NCBI GenBank assembly: GCA_002179805.1
Contig: NAVB01000800.1
Location: forward strand, 1-41,863
Direction: 5' to 3'
DNA: 41,863 nt
Source of the DNA: Acanthamoeba lenticulata
Lineage: Eukaryota > Discosea > Longamoebia > Acanthamoebidae
Below the pieces are notes generated by a model. The model worked only from the letters and a program-made list of their open reading frames with translations, ran no database searches and was not told the origin of the DNA. The position numbers and the translations under genes are program-made. This document shows, one piece after another, positions 20,230 to 32,317 of the stretch (positions within the stretch are counted from its first letter, which is position 1; each line of letters begins with the position of its first letter).

Positions 20230-22157
20230 TTACGAGCGGGGCAGGGCAGCATAGATCTCGACGCGAGAGAAGTCGTGGATGCCGTCACCGATCTCTGCCT
20301 CTATCTGTTCGCTTTCTTCGTCACACAGGAGGTGCTCTGCCTTCTTGCCGGCCACAGCTTCCTGCCAAGGCTTTCCGTTGTCACACGAAGAGAGGACAAC
20401 AGCTAGGCGATGGACAGTCCCTTACGTACCACGAGGAACGTATGCAGCAGTTCGTTGAACTGTTGGTGGCACTCTATGTTGATCTGATGTGTGTGTGAGT
20501 GTGTGTGCGTTGTGTGGTAGCAGTGAAGAGCGTAATGAGCCAATCTGCACCACTTTGCAACCGTTCATGCTTGAAAAGGCGGTGGGGGAGGCCTGATACC
20601 ATGTGGCCGCCCTCCAACACGTGAAAGTCGGCCCGCAGGAAGCGGGCAAGCATGTGCGAGTTCTGGGGTCGCACCAACTGCGGCGCGGAGAAGATGAGCG
20701 TCGTGCATCTCTTGAATGAGTACTATTGGGCCAAGAGGAATAGAGCGGGCAATTTGTTGCGTACGCGATCTTCGGTGCCGGTAAGGATGAGCACGGGATA
20801 GTGCGCGTCACGCAATACTTGAAGCCGCTTGGTGGAAACAAAGTGTCGCATCACGGCGAGTGTGTGACCTACCACGGACAGGAGATGCGGCCCCCAGTAT
20901 CTGCCCCACGCCATCGCCACGAGTCAGATTGGAGGAGGAGGAGAAAGAAAGCAGGCGCCGCTTCGCACGCACGCACGCACGCACGCACGCACAGGCTTCA
21001 CCGCGCGTACCGAGCCGAATGCCAATCGTAGGTCGGTTGAAAGTGCTCAGCGACGAACTTCTTGGAGAAGTTCAGGTTAAGGAGGGCCTTAAGCTTACCC
21101 TACGTGTTGTTCCACCACCCACACACGGCACGAGAGTGAAAATCGGTCATCAAACAGCGATGCGGCGGCTGCTGCTGGCAAGAGGGGAAAACGAGAGGAG
21201 GGAGGTGGCGGTGCGCAACCGTACATCTTTATTGCGCGCCTTGGCGTAAGAGAGGAGATAGGGCCACCCCGAAACGGGCGAGAGGGCCATGGGCCCGCCT
21301 GTCGCCGCAACCCGCCTCAGGATGATCAGAATTAGGCCAACACACATACACATACACGTGCGCACAGATGAGTTGCAGCCCAAAAGGTGTACCCGCATGT
21401 GTCACCGCCAGTGTGAGGGAGATGAATCGCTTGGGATCGAGCAGGGCCAGCTCCTGCGCAATCATGCCTCCTGTGGTACACGAGCGATAACCGCTTGCAT
21501 GAGCGCCAAAGCCGCAAAGAAGTTGGCAAGAAGGGCGAGGGACGCACCCATAGAAAGGCCCACCAGGTGGACATTGTCGTGCCAGTCAAGGTGGTCCAGG
21601 AGATCCCGTGCGTCCTCGGCAAACAGGCGCGTGCTGTACACGCAGATGCAAACATGTATAATGGTGAGCAAGCAGTAGGGACAGCAGCGACAGAGGTGCC
21701 GACCTGAGGTTGACGTAGGTGCAGCGCGTCTGGCCGCAGCAGCGGTTATCAAATACACACAACTGATAGTCGCCCAGCTTCGAAAAGTACTCCTGTGGCA
21801 ATGCGCATAACTCGTGATGTCACCACCACGAGAAGAAACGCTCGGGCGGTCATGTAAGTGACGGAAAGGGTAAGGGGGGTGTACAATCTGATGATCCCAA
21901 GCGGCGCACGTCGTGCAAAATCCTGTGGCGCGCAGCTGTTGAGCACTTGTGGTTGGAAGCAAGAAGAAGCTTGTCGTGCACGTACCCACAACAAACAAGA
22001 TCTTCTGGACTGCCTCAGGGTTACCATGCAGCTCGTAGTAGAGCTGACACGAGGGAGCGCCGTCTTTGCTGTTCTTGTGCACTTCGGCAAAGCCGATGGT
22101 AGTAGTAGGACTGTTGAGGGTCGTGCGGTGTTGTTCTCCTTCAGCAACGTCGTCCAT
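20230..22157 (-). CDS. Alpha/beta hydrolase fold protein
   Basis: Ten exons: 21986-22157, 21885-21922, 21704-21792, 21548-21633, 21358-21470, 21011-21099, 20765-20900, 20600-20677, 20430-20483 and 20230-20361; 328 residues. The fold is clear: LYYELHGNPEAVQKILFVVG (strand 3), AWDHQ, YQLCVFDNRCCGQT (oxyanion strand 4), the nucleophile elbow GLSMGGMIAQEL, the acid in LILTGTEDRLVRPQNS and the His in LEGGHM. A Ser-Asp-His triad is therefore intact. The substrate is unknown; similar proteins are annotated as RutD-like or epoxide hydrolase-like. Exon borders around 21099-21358 are the weakest point. I kept the version that preserves phase. The C-terminal 45 residues are acidic and outside the hydrolase core. 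Confidence 0.85.
20965..20992. repeat. (GCAC)n tetranucleotide repeat in a hydrolase intron
   Basis: Seven tandem GCAC units lie in the intron between the exons at 21011-21099 and 20765-20900 of the alpha/beta hydrolase gene. Confidence 0.9.
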
Positions 22158-22619
22158 TAGTCTGAAGAGAGGAAGGTAGTGCAGCGGCTGCGGTTGGAAA
22201 AAATATGGTCACCACAGGAAACCAAGCTCGCCACCCTGCACGGACAAGTCAGCTGCTCCGGGCGGAGCTGCGAAGAGAGCTGGCAGTGGCAGGTGCGCCG
22301 CGTGGTTATCGCGTGCTTGTTCCTTTCGCGTCCTGTCAGGCCGGCAACGACCGTACGAGAGGGGCGCAGAAAAGAGCGCTCTGTGGCCCTTTGTTCCGCA
22401 GATTCGCGCCTCTTTTCTTGCGCGGAAAAGGAAAAAATTTGCCTTTTCTTTTCTTTTCCAGAAAGAATAAGAACAATAATGGGTGAAAAAGAATAAATAC
22501 ACGTGAAGAGGAGGAAGGGGAAAGCTCCCTTCACTTACGCGCCCTCATCAGGGGTGGGGGAAGGAGGGAGAACATCAAAAGCAAAGGAGTCGCGCGGTCT
22601 CCTTCTCTGAGCACCTCCC
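22158..22619. promoter_or_regulatory. Upstream region of the alpha/beta hydrolase gene
   Basis: This 462-base gap separates the start codon of the hydrolase from the stop of the next minus-strand gene, so it holds the latter's 3' UTR and the former's promoter. An imperfect inverted repeat, GGAAAAGG ... CCTTTTCTTTTCC (~22423-22460), surrounds AAAAATTTG. No gene was found in it. Confidence 0.4.
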
Positions 22620-25209
22620 TCACGTTCTCTTCTTGGCTGCCGCCCCAGCTTTCGCGGTGTTCTTCTCGCTCTGCTTGGCGGCGGCGCTGTCGTCTCCGCT
22701 GTCCTTGTTAGCGAACGCCGCTGACTTGCGCTTGTCGTCAGGTTCGCCCGCCTTCAAGTCTGTCATCGACGTCTTCTTGCCCTTCTTCTCCTTGTCCTTG
22801 TCCCCGCTGCCGCTCTCTCGCTCCTTTCGTTTTCGCTCTTTTCGCTGCCGTCGAACTCGTTCGAGCTCCTTCCGCATGCGTTCAAGCTCGGACTGCTGCT
22901 TGCGGATCTTCTCCTCCTGCTCCTTGTTCTTCTTTTGCGCCTGCTTGAGCTGCTTCTTCAGCTCGCCTCCGCCTTCGCTGTCGGAGCTTTCCGCCACGGT
23001 GGCGGCAGTGACGATCCGGTCCTTGTCCAGGTCGGGCTCGGGCTCGCTGTAGCTGAGACCGGAGCCCCGGCGCCCGTCGCTTACGCTCGACTGCCGGTGG
23101 ACATCCTTGGACTTGCGCTTCTTGCGCTTGTTCTTCTTGTCCTTCTTGTCCTTGGCCTCTTTGCCGCTGTTGTTGCGCTGCTCGGACTCGCTCTTCTCGT
23201 CCGCGTCGCCGCTCTTGAGCTTCTCCATGAAGTGCATCTTGAAGTTCTTGGGCATTGTCCCGCGGAGGGTCGGGGCGGTCTGGTGGTTGGGCGACTTTTT
23301 GTTTCCGTCCTCCTCCTCGCCGGCGTGCTCGTGGCCATGCTCGTGCTCGGCATTGGCGGCGGCGGCGGCAGCGGCTTTCTTGGCTTCGCGCTTCTTCTCG
23401 GCCTTGTCCTTGTGCTTGCGCTTCTTGTCCTCCTTCCCGCGCTTCTTGTCGCCGCCTTTGCGCTCGATCTTGTCGTCGTCCGACTCCGAATCCGAGTCGA
23501 CTCGGTCGTGCGTGAGAGTCTTCTTGCGCCGGAGCGACGAGTAGATGCGCCCCACATACTGCCCGGGCTTCATCCGCGGGCGCTCGGCGGCCTTGCTGCT
23601 GCCGTTGCTGCTGCTGCTGCTGCTGCTGGCCGTGCCTGCTGTGCCTCCGTCCTCCTCGTCGCTTTCCTCCTCTTCGTCATCATCGTCATCATCGTCGTCG
23701 TCCTCCTCATCGTCTTCTTTGTCGTCGCTCTCGCGCTTGTCTTCCTTACCCACGCCCAGCACGCTTGCCCGCTTGAGCTTCTTGTCATTGTGCTCCTTCC
23801 GGAGGGGTCTGCCCGTGGGCATCGCCGACATCCCGCGGCGGATCGGAATGCCATTGGCGCTCTTCGAGGTGCTCCCCGCGAGGCCCTTGCCCTTACCCTT
23901 CGACGAAGGGTGGACGCAGTTGTTGCGCTCTGCACCGCTGTCCTCGCGCTCCGACACGGCACCGGTGCTCTCCGACATGACGTCGGAGATGTCCTGCTCC
24001 TCGTCCCCCATCGTCGACGGCATCCGGGCAACCCTCTCCGCCCCGCCCGCTGCGCTGGTCTGCCCGGCAGCCTGCGCCCCGTTCGGCCGTGCTCTCCCCT
24101 CATCATCATCCTCATCCTCCTCCTCCTGCTCCTGCTCCTGCTGCTGCTGCTCGTCGTGCTGGTGCCGCCCCCGGTGTTCGTGCTCAGCCGCTGCGGCTAC
24201 GCGAGGCGACTTGCCAGCTCGCTCGTCGTGGCTCTCGTCGTCTTCCTCGGAGGGCACCTCGAGCACCAGCGCATCAAGCGCTTCGCCTTCGATCTCCCGC
24301 CAGAGGCTGATCTGTGGTGGAATGTGTGGTGGAATTTGAGCCATCTCTCCCAAATTGCACCCTCTACCTCCCCTCTGGTTTCCGAAATGCCCCCAAACCC
24401 ATCGCCTGAGCCAAGCGGAAGAAAAAGAGGAGTGCGTGAGTGTACCACTTCTTGTTGCTGTTGGTCGAGCTTCTCTTCCTCCTTGCGCCTCTTTTCGATG
24501 AGGTTCAGCGCGGGGCACGAGGCCCAGATGCCGGTCGCCTCCTCACTTGCTGGGTCGAGCGGTGCTGGACAATGGCAGAGGCTCACCAATGGTGAGCGCA
24601 TGGCCCACGCAGACAAGAGCAAAACAATCACAACAACAACAACAACAAAAACCTGAAGGGGGGAGAGAGGGGTACGCGTACCGGGAGCCGGCGGGTCTCC
24701 ATGGGCCAGGAACGTCTTCTGCGTGAACGAAGAGAAGAACGCAGAGGTAACAAGCAGCTTGCGCTGAGCTTCCGCCCGACAACCACACGACCACAAAACG
24801 AGGAGAGGAGATGAGAGGGGGAGGATACCTCGTCCCCTGTGCCTGTCCACGTTTCAGCTCTGCGTAGAGTAGGAGGCGAGGGCATTCGCGTGGGGGTTGG
24901 CTCAGTCACCTCTTGCCCATCAAGGCCTTTACTTTTGGGTGGGCGGAGAGTTCGGAAATGGTTCTTGGACATGATTTGAGAGCCCGCGCCTAGAGTGGGC
25001 CTGCGGTTGGCCCCGGCTTCGAAAGAAGAAAGTGCGACAGGATGAGGAGGAGCGCCAGACGTTGCAGTGGTAGCGGTTGTTGCAGTTGATGGAGTTGGTG
25101 CGGGAGGAGCCGCGAGGGGCTTCTTTTCTTCGGTCTTGGCCACTGCTGCGGGGCGACGGAAATGGTCTTTGGACATCAGCCCGCCTCCCTTCGTCATAAA
25201 GCGTTCCAT
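22620..25209 (-). CDS. Large charged, coiled-coil protein with repeated MSK[DN]HFR motif
   Basis: Four exons, 24829-25209, 24682-24718, 24446-24549 and 22620-24311, give 737 residues. I do not recognise the family. The N-terminus holds two copies of an MSKxHFR motif (residues 12-18 and 80-86) separated by a Pro/Thr/Ala linker. A conserved-looking block around ATGIWASCPALNLIEKRRK and ISLWREIEGEALDALVLEV follows. The remainder is a long, highly charged region: acidic Asp/Glu runs, SDSESDDD, Lys-rich patches and a predicted coiled coil (QLKQAQKKNKEQEEKIRKQQ). The C-terminus is basic (KKRT). The composition resembles nuclear or cytoskeletal scaffold proteins. The repeat of AGC codons on the antisense strand makes long false frames opposite it. 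Confidence 0.75.
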
Positions 25210-25452
25210 CTCTCAATTTTGAGTTTGCGGTCGCGGGTGATTGGTGTCGGTGTTCCTCTCAAATCATGAGGCGCTCCAGGCGCATTCCAGAAGGGAAAAC
25301 GGCAACGGTACGTGGAGAGATTGGGTTGTTCAGGTCGTTCCCCTCTCGCGACCTTGATTCTTTTTTGTTCGGTTTCCGGACAAGCGACCAACGTTCTCGG
25401 CGTTCTTGTCGACATGGACAGAAATTCGCGTTTGTATTTCTCTCTTTCTGGT

Positions 25453-28400
25453 TTACTGTGCGCCGGTGACGTCGGTCGCTCTGTTGCCGGCCTCGTGCTC
25501 ACCTCTGCCTCCACGCACCTGAACAGGAACAAAGGCAAAGCACTCCTCATCGACAGCCTCATCGATGACCAGGTCCCGCCCTATCGTCGGAGCTCCTGGA
25601 GGGCTAGTGAGCACCACACCAACCACCACACCAGAACAGAAATGCCCACTCCAGGCCTGGAGGAACACATACCACGGTGGTCGTACAGCCGGAATGCCTT
25701 TGGAGGCATCCCGCCCAGGCCCCTGGCCGAAAGAATTGTGGCCACATTGTCACACAGCGCACACTTTGTGTGAGGTCGCGCAGGCTGCGAGCTGATGATG
25801 GTGGTGGTGGTGGTGGTGGTGCATGCTGATGGTGCGTGCTAAAGGGCGTGTCTGTATCATACCAGTGTTCCATGCCCAGTCGCTTGAGGCCGCTGAACGT
25901 GAGGCCCTTGTTCACCCGCACTGATTTGTGTGCGTGTGTGTGTGTGTGTGTGAATGTGGGCGTGTGCGGTGAGCTCACCTGCGAGGAAGAAGACGGATTT
26001 GGGGGGGGGGAGTACCAGGCAGCGTCTCGTCTCCTCTACGGAGCAGCACATACAGTCGCCCACAGGCGCCGCCATTGGAAGAGGAGGAGGAAGAAGGGAA
26101 AGAAGAAGAAGAGAAGACAGAAGAAGAAGAAGAAGAAGAAGAGGAGGGCAGGGAGGGTGGTCGTGTCACCGCTTGGACGGAGCGGCCCGAGGTGGGGGCA
26201 GGCGAAATGGTCATGGGCACCACCATCGCGTGGCGCTCGCCAGGGTGGTATCCGTTGTTGGTGGCGAACGCGAATCGCCGCGGGTCATCGTGATCTTCTG
26301 GGACTGCGGCTGCTGCTGTTGCTTGTGTCGGCCGAGTCAACGCGGCCACCGTGTGGGTGGGGTGCGCGTGCCGAGCGGCCTCGAGAGGGCCAACCGCCGG
26401 CGCGGGAAACGCGTCCGTCATCCGCATGAGGTTCTCATCCCGAGCGTGCGGGGCCGCAGCAGGGCTGCCCGGTGCGGTGGTGGCGCTGTCGGTGTGGGGC
26501 ATGTAGGCCTGCCCTCCGGAGGCGAGCCCCACAGTGGCGCCCCCTTCTGCGACGGAGCAAGAGGAGGATAAGGAGGAGGAGGAGGAGGTGGTGGTGGAGG
26601 TGGAGGACTTCCCGGCATGAGGCTGCTGATGCTGGTACTGCCGGTCCTGCGGGACTGCTACGGACGGGTCCCGAGCTGCCGGATCGGCACCACCACCACC
26701 GACCTCGAGAGGGGGAGGCGAGGAGTCCATGCTGCTGCTGTTGTTGTTGTTATTGCCGGTGTCGTTGTTGGGGCTCTCTCCCGCGTTGGGTGCCGTAGCG
26801 ACGTCGGAGGGGGGCCCCGGGGAGTAGTAGGCCGAGTCGTCGGGAAAGGTGATGAAGTTGGCAGTGTTGGTCATGCCCACCACGGCCTGGAGGCCCGACG
26901 GCTGCGGCGGCATGGGCGAGTAGTGGAGTTCAAACGGGTCCTGCTGCATGAACATCTCGAGGCTGGTGGGCGACGAGGGCAGGTAGTTCTCGCCCACCTC
27001 CACCTCGGCGACATCGATGTTGAATGCACGAAACATGTCCGTGTACGGTGACAACCGCGCGTCAGCCGTCGGACCTCCGGCGGGCCGGGCCATGTGCAGG
27101 GCCGATTCGCTGAGAATGACCAGTTCCGGCGGTGTGCTGTTGCTGTCCTTTCCGTCCACGTGGCCAAAGAAGGGGACGATGTTGGCGGCGCTTCCGGCGC
27201 GCGGAGGTGACGCCAGAGGTTCCGAGCTGAGCGTGGGCGTGACCACCTTGGCTGGTGGCGCCTCCTCCTCCTGCTGGTGCTGCGCAGTCTCGGCCGACGA
27301 GGGCGGGGCTATTGTTATTGTGGCCCCGTCATGACGGGGAACCATGATTGGCGCCGCAGCAACAGCCACCTCCCCCCCTGCCTCCTCCTCCTCCTCCTCC
27401 TGCTCCTGCTCCTGCTTCAGGCCCTTGCCGTCTGCCGACCCTGCAGCAGGCGCAGCAGGATCAGAGGCAGGAGACGCAGGAGCAGGGGCAGCGGCATCGG
27501 CTTGGCCGCTCGATGACATGGCGTCAGGAGCCCCTTCTTCTCCTCCTCTGCTTCCTCCTCTTCTGCCTTCTCCTCCTCCCACTCCTCCTCCTCCTTCAGG
27601 TTGTTGGCAATCTGCGAGGAGAGGGAGGGATTCCCCTCGCGCGCCATCACAGGCGGCTGCGACCTGTTGCTGTGGTGAAGCCGCCGTGGCTGTTGGCGTG
27701 TTCGTGGTGGTGGTGGTGGTGGTCGTGGTGACTGATGTAAGCGAGGCGGTGGGCGCGGCGACCTGGCCTGGCGGTCCAGCGACGCCCTCCAAATTGATAC
27801 TAGCAGCGTCCGGCGGGAATTCACCATCACCACCCACGACGGGAGTGACCGGGCCGGTGGGCCCCGAAGGCGAGGGCGCTGCCGTAGTAGGCGTCGCCTC
27901 AGGCTGGTCACTTGCCTTGCTCTCGCCCGGTGGCGGTTGCACCGATTCGCCGTTTTCGCTGGGAGGAGGAGAAGAAGAAGGAGGAGGAGGAGACGAAGGA
28001 AAAGCAGCGGCAGCAGCAGAAGCAGCAGCAGGTGGAGAAGGAGAAGCGGCAGGAGCCTCAACGGGCGTAGCGGCGCTCACTGTCGTATCGCCTGCCGCAA
28101 CCACCGGTGGTAGCGGGGCGGCCTCTGCCACGGTGGGTGGCGACGCCAGCTCGTCTGCTCCCCCCCCCCCAGACAAACACACACACACATATAAAAACAC
28201 ACATAAACAAACAAACGAACGCACACACACACGGGTGTAAATACACCTGATCGTGTCTGCATCATGGCCACCAGACATCCCAACAAAGGTTTGGAGGAAG
28301 ATGGGGGAAGGGGGCAGCACCCAGCATCACCGCGCTTTCTTCCGGCGGAGAGACGGATGCGGCCGCAGCAGAAGGGGGCGCGGGCGGATCGACGCCTCGG

Positions 28401-31400
28401 CCGACCGCGTCCGTGGAAGGGTCGGTAGCGGCGATCTGCTGCTGCTGGTGGTGGTGGGGGTCGCTCACCACGCACGTGTACGGGGACAAAGCACCGCGGT
28501 GCGCGCCCCTACGGCGGTTGTGATAGGGGCGGACGTTGTCGAGGCCGTCGCTATCGTCGACGCCGGACGTGCCGGATGGATCCTCGCTGGCTTCCGAGTC
28601 AGCGGAAGCTGCGGAATGCGCAGATGCAGGCCGCCTCCGATGCACGAGAGCCTTGGTTGTTCTTCTTTGTTGGAAGGGCTTCCGGCGGGAAGCCCGTACG
28701 TTGCGTTCATCCTCATCGTCCTCATTATCCTCACCACCAGCGCTTGCGTCCGTCTCCATGCGTTCGCTGTCGGCGTTGCCATCATCATCGCCGTCGTCGT
28801 CGTCGTCATCTTTGGAAGAAGTTCGCTTGCGTTTTCTTCGCCGGTCTTGGCGGCGGTCCATCGAGGCCTTGCGCTTGGCCGGAGTTTTGCGTCTTGCCCT
28901 GGGCGCCCCTTCATCATGATCAACAACAGGGGCAGCATCATGGTGATCGCGCTTGTTCTCGACGTCGTGGTCCTCCTCGTCCGAGTCGCCCAGCACGATC
29001 AGCGCCTCCGGGGGACCTCCTCGCGCTGCTGGCGCCGGGACTGCACGGCGCCCGGGTACTTCTTTCGCGCTCTGCCCAGACTCGGACTTGCGAGGCCGAC
29101 CTCGCCGCCGCTTGGGGGGAGCCTCCTCTGGCGCAGGCCTCTCAGTGGTGGCGCCCGGCTGGCTTTCAGCTGGTCCTCCCGGGAGGACGGCCAATGAGGT
29201 CTTCCTTTTCGCGGCCAGCGTGGCCGGGGCCTCGGGGTTCTTGCGTGGGCGGCCTCGCTTTCTGGGTGCCGTCGTCGTTAGAGTGGCGACGGCGGGAGTT
29301 GTGGCGGGCAAGGCGGCGGCAGCGGGGGCTGCCTTCATGGTTCGTGGCTTCTTGTTGGGCGGCTCGGGGCCGGACTCGTTGTCCTCCTGCTTCTCCTCGT
29401 CGTCGTCGTCAACGTCATCACGGGACATCTTGCGCTTACTGGAGCCTGCCACCTGGCGGCGGTCCCCGGCAAGCGGGGATGAGGGCTCACCGTTGGGCGC
29501 CTCACTCGACGGTTGGGAACTGGGCACGAGCACGTCGACAGTCGCATCTGATATTGCGAGTGAAGCCCCCGGGGGCGGGTGCGAGGCGCGCTGTCGCGAG
29601 AAGGCGTGGAACGCGCCCATCGGAGAGGGCAGCACCGGTTTGCGGGGGGCTGGCTGGTGGCCACTGGACGCGCCACCGCCGACAGTGGGGCCAGCAACGC
29701 ACACGGAAGTGGTTCCCCCCTGGGCCGAGGACGGGCTCATGCTCTCGTCGACCTCATCGGTGTTGATGTTGCTGATGTTGCCGGCATCGGTCGGTGGTGA
29801 TGACGGCTGCTGAATCTCTGCCGACGTCTCCACGCTCCGGCCCTCGCTTTCCTTGGCTTCGCGCGCCTTCTCCGCTCTTTCACGCTCAGCCTCTTGCTTC
29901 TCGTGGCGCTCGCGGGCAAGCGCCTCCTTGCGGGCGCGCTTGTCCCGCGCGGCCTTCTCCTTGGCCTCCTCTTGCGCGGCAGCCTTGGCCCGAAGCCTCT
30001 GGGCCTTGGCCTCGGCCTGTAGCAGCCGCTCGGCTTGCCTTCGCTCCTGCTCCTCGCGTTCGCGGGCCTCTCGCAAGCGGTCCTCCAGCTCGAGCTGCGC
30101 CTGCCGCTTCTGTGCAGGCGTCTCCTTGGGTGTATCCTTCGGCCGCTTCTCGGCGCCAGCGCTGCCGACCAGGAGCGCAGGAGAGGCCGCGGTCGTCGGG
30201 TGGGTGGGCGTGGGAGAACTTGCCTTGCTTGGCCGTTTGCTGGGCTCGGCCAACATCGGCGACTGGCCCCGGGGCTTCTTCTGAGTTGGCAGCAGCGGGG
30301 AAGCCTGCGCAGCGTCTGCGGCGCGTTTCTTGTCGTGAAGGGCCTGCCGCTCGGTTTGCTGCCGGCTGGCCTTCTCGTCGGTCTCTCGCACGTACTTCTC
30401 GTGAGCCATTTCCTTGACCTCCTTGGTCGTTTTGATCCGCCTGTACTTCTTCGCCCTGTTCGGGGAGTCGCCCTTCGTTGGCGTCGGTGTTGTGATGGTC
30501 GCGGCAGCAGCAGCAGCAGCAGCAGGGGTGGTGGTGACGGATGTGGCAGCGGTAATGGTGGTTGTGGTGGTGGGGTGTGTAGCGGCAGCAGTGGAGGTGA
30601 CGCTCCTCTGGCCGACAGGGCAGGGCCGGGGAGCAGCAGAGGCGGGCGCCGACGCACGGGTCACCCCGTTGCGCGTCTGACTCCCGGCGGGCGCTGCAGC
30701 ACTGTTGGTGCTCGATTGCTGAGCCGACGCTGTAGGCAGATTGTCGTTGGGCCGTTGCCTTCGCGGGGCAACTCCCGCCAGAACGTCCTTGGCCAGCAAC
30801 GCCCCGGTCTTGCCGCCATCTTCCGGCACCTCCTGGCTGCGAGTTGGTTCTTTGGGCTCTCGGCGAGGAGGTTCTGGTGCCAAAGACGACTGAACAAGCG
30901 AATTGTTGGCGCTTTTAGGGGCAGTGGCGCGGAGTGTGGCCGCTGCGGTCACTGCTTCCGATGCTGATGCTGATGCTGATGCTGCGCCATGAACGCGTTG
31001 TGAGACGATTGGCTGCTTCGCTGTCAGTGGCACTGCTGCGGGGTTGGCGCCAGCTTTGGTCAAACTCGCCCCAAGTGGAGCTCGCGGGACCTGCAGCGGG
31101 CCGCGAGCTTGTGTACCTGGTGGCGCTCGTGACACCTCTTTCTCAATCGTCTTAGGCAGACGAGATGTTGCCAATAATGCTGGTGCGGATGCTGGTACCG
31201 GTGCCGCTGGTGCTGGTGCTGGTGCTAGCTTAGATGCGGGTATAGGTGTTTGTGCAAGCATCGACTCAGGTGCTGGTGCTGGTGCTAGTGCAGGCGCAGG
31301 TGCTGATGCAGGTACTGGTGCAGGTGCTGGTGCCGGTGCTGCCGAGGGCACATCTGGTCTATCAAAACGGACCTGATCCCGCGCATGAGATAACGCCGTC

Positions 31401-31786
31401 AGGGCGGGGGTGAGTGCTGAGTCGGGAGAAGGATGAACGTCCGCCACTGCTGGAGCCGCTGCGTGTGGTGTGGGAGACAATGCTGCGCCTGCTGAAGGAC
31501 CACGAGCCTCCAGAACGCTTGAGAGGGAGGGCAGAGGTCTGGTGGTGGCAAAGAGATCTTTGTGGTCATCGACCTTGCGGGTGCGTTGTTTGCTCAGGTG
31601 GACATCAGGCGTTTTGAAGCGGCGCAGACCTGAGAGAGCGGCATCAGACACACGTGTACCCCCAACAACAGCAACAACAAAGTTAGGCCACCCTCAACAC
31701 CTTCTTGAAAGCAAAAAGGTACACACGGGTTTAGTCCCCAAAGTGCAGGAAGCCATACCATTCGGTGTGCAGGGAGGAGAACTCAT
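25453..31786 (-). CDS. Giant AT-hook protein with SUMO-interacting motif
   Basis: Exons 31759-31786, 28321-31629, 26016-28154, 25863-25920, 25673-25791 and 25519-25595, with stop 25453-25455, give about 1,910 residues. The start exon is only 28 nt (MSSPPCTPN). Visible parts in order: an Ala/Pro dipeptide repeat (~100-155), a charged coiled coil (~510-610), two AT-hooks KRGRPRKN and RRGRPRKS (~803 and ~853) that bind the minor groove of AT-rich DNA, a SUMO-interacting motif EALIVLGDSDEED (~886), then basic/acidic blocks and a very long Ser/Pro/Ala-rich half. The C-terminal ~95 residues look folded (RLYVLLRRGDETLP, KCALCDN, AFRLYDHRGAPTIG, FAFVPVQ) and recall a beta-grasp or doublecortin-like fold. 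Probably a chromatin protein. The join at 28321/28154 rests on phase and could be two genes. Confidence 0.65.
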
Positions 31787-32317
31787 GGTTCCAGCACCTT
31801 CGGCCCACCATGCGGCTGCTACGGAGCACTTGGTTTCCTATACGCACAAGCTTTTCTCTCCTTCTCTCTCCTTTTGTTGGGCAAACGGTCTCTCCCCTTT
31901 TCACTCTTCCCCCCAAACGTACAGAAAAGGTAATCATTGGGAAAAGCTGTACCGGGAAGAAATAACAAGCCCACCCAGGCGCCTTGACGGTGATTACCGC
32001 AGCGCGCATAAACTCGAGTGTCAGGCTGGGTTGCAACTCGCAGTGGGCACATCTACAGATGTACGCCCTTCCTTTCGGAATGCCAAATATACCAGTTTAT
32101 TTGAAGGAGAGAAACAAATTTGCGAAACAAAACTCGCAAATCGTGCACAGACTGTGCAGCAATACGAATTGTGACTGTCGGTGGAAGAACCGCGAACTTG
32201 CTCTCGGCCCGGGCTTGGGACTCAGCCAGTCTCCGGAGGAGGTCACACACAAAGCCGGCCAGAAGATCCCGCTGCTAGCTACTTGATCTAGCTGAATCCG
32301 GAACGAATCGTGACAAG
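31787..32317. promoter_or_regulatory. Divergent promoter region of the AT-hook gene and PFAS
   Basis: This 531-base stretch lies between start codons on opposite strands. It contains T/C-rich blocks (~31845-31915) and a short AT-richer part around 32080-32110 (AAATATACCAGTTTATTTG) that could include a TATA-like element for PFAS. No coding sequence was found. Confidence 0.45.

Noticed and set aside
20965..20992. Regular repeats reminiscent of a CRISPR array
   Set aside because: Tandem 4-5 base units without spacers; simple microsatellites, as elsewhere in the introns.
22935..24656. 573-residue open frame on the plus strand, Leu/Val-rich, looking like a membrane protein
   Set aside because: It lies exactly antisense to the charged coiled-coil gene. 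Lys/Glu/Asp-rich codons read backwards give Leu, Phe and Val, so it is a shadow frame. It starts inside the other gene's coding region and has no family similarity.
25312..25773. Plus-strand frame of 153 residues
   Set aside because: Overlaps the last exons of the minus-strand AT-hook gene, whose splice phases and composition are better supported.
27344..28240. 298-residue plus-strand open frame, Ala/Gly-rich
   Set aside because: Antisense of the GC-rich Ser/Pro/Ala half of the AT-hook gene; such composition leaves all frames open.
28253..29766. Long plus-strand frames of 314 and 396 residues
   Set aside because: Antisense of the AT-hook exon. Arg-rich and Ile/Val-rich composition is explained by reverse reading of charged repeats.
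31630..31651. Start of the AT-hook frame at 31651
   Set aside because: That codon is GTG. An acceptor CAG at 31630-31632 and a 28-nt upstream exon with a true ATG at 31786 join in phase.
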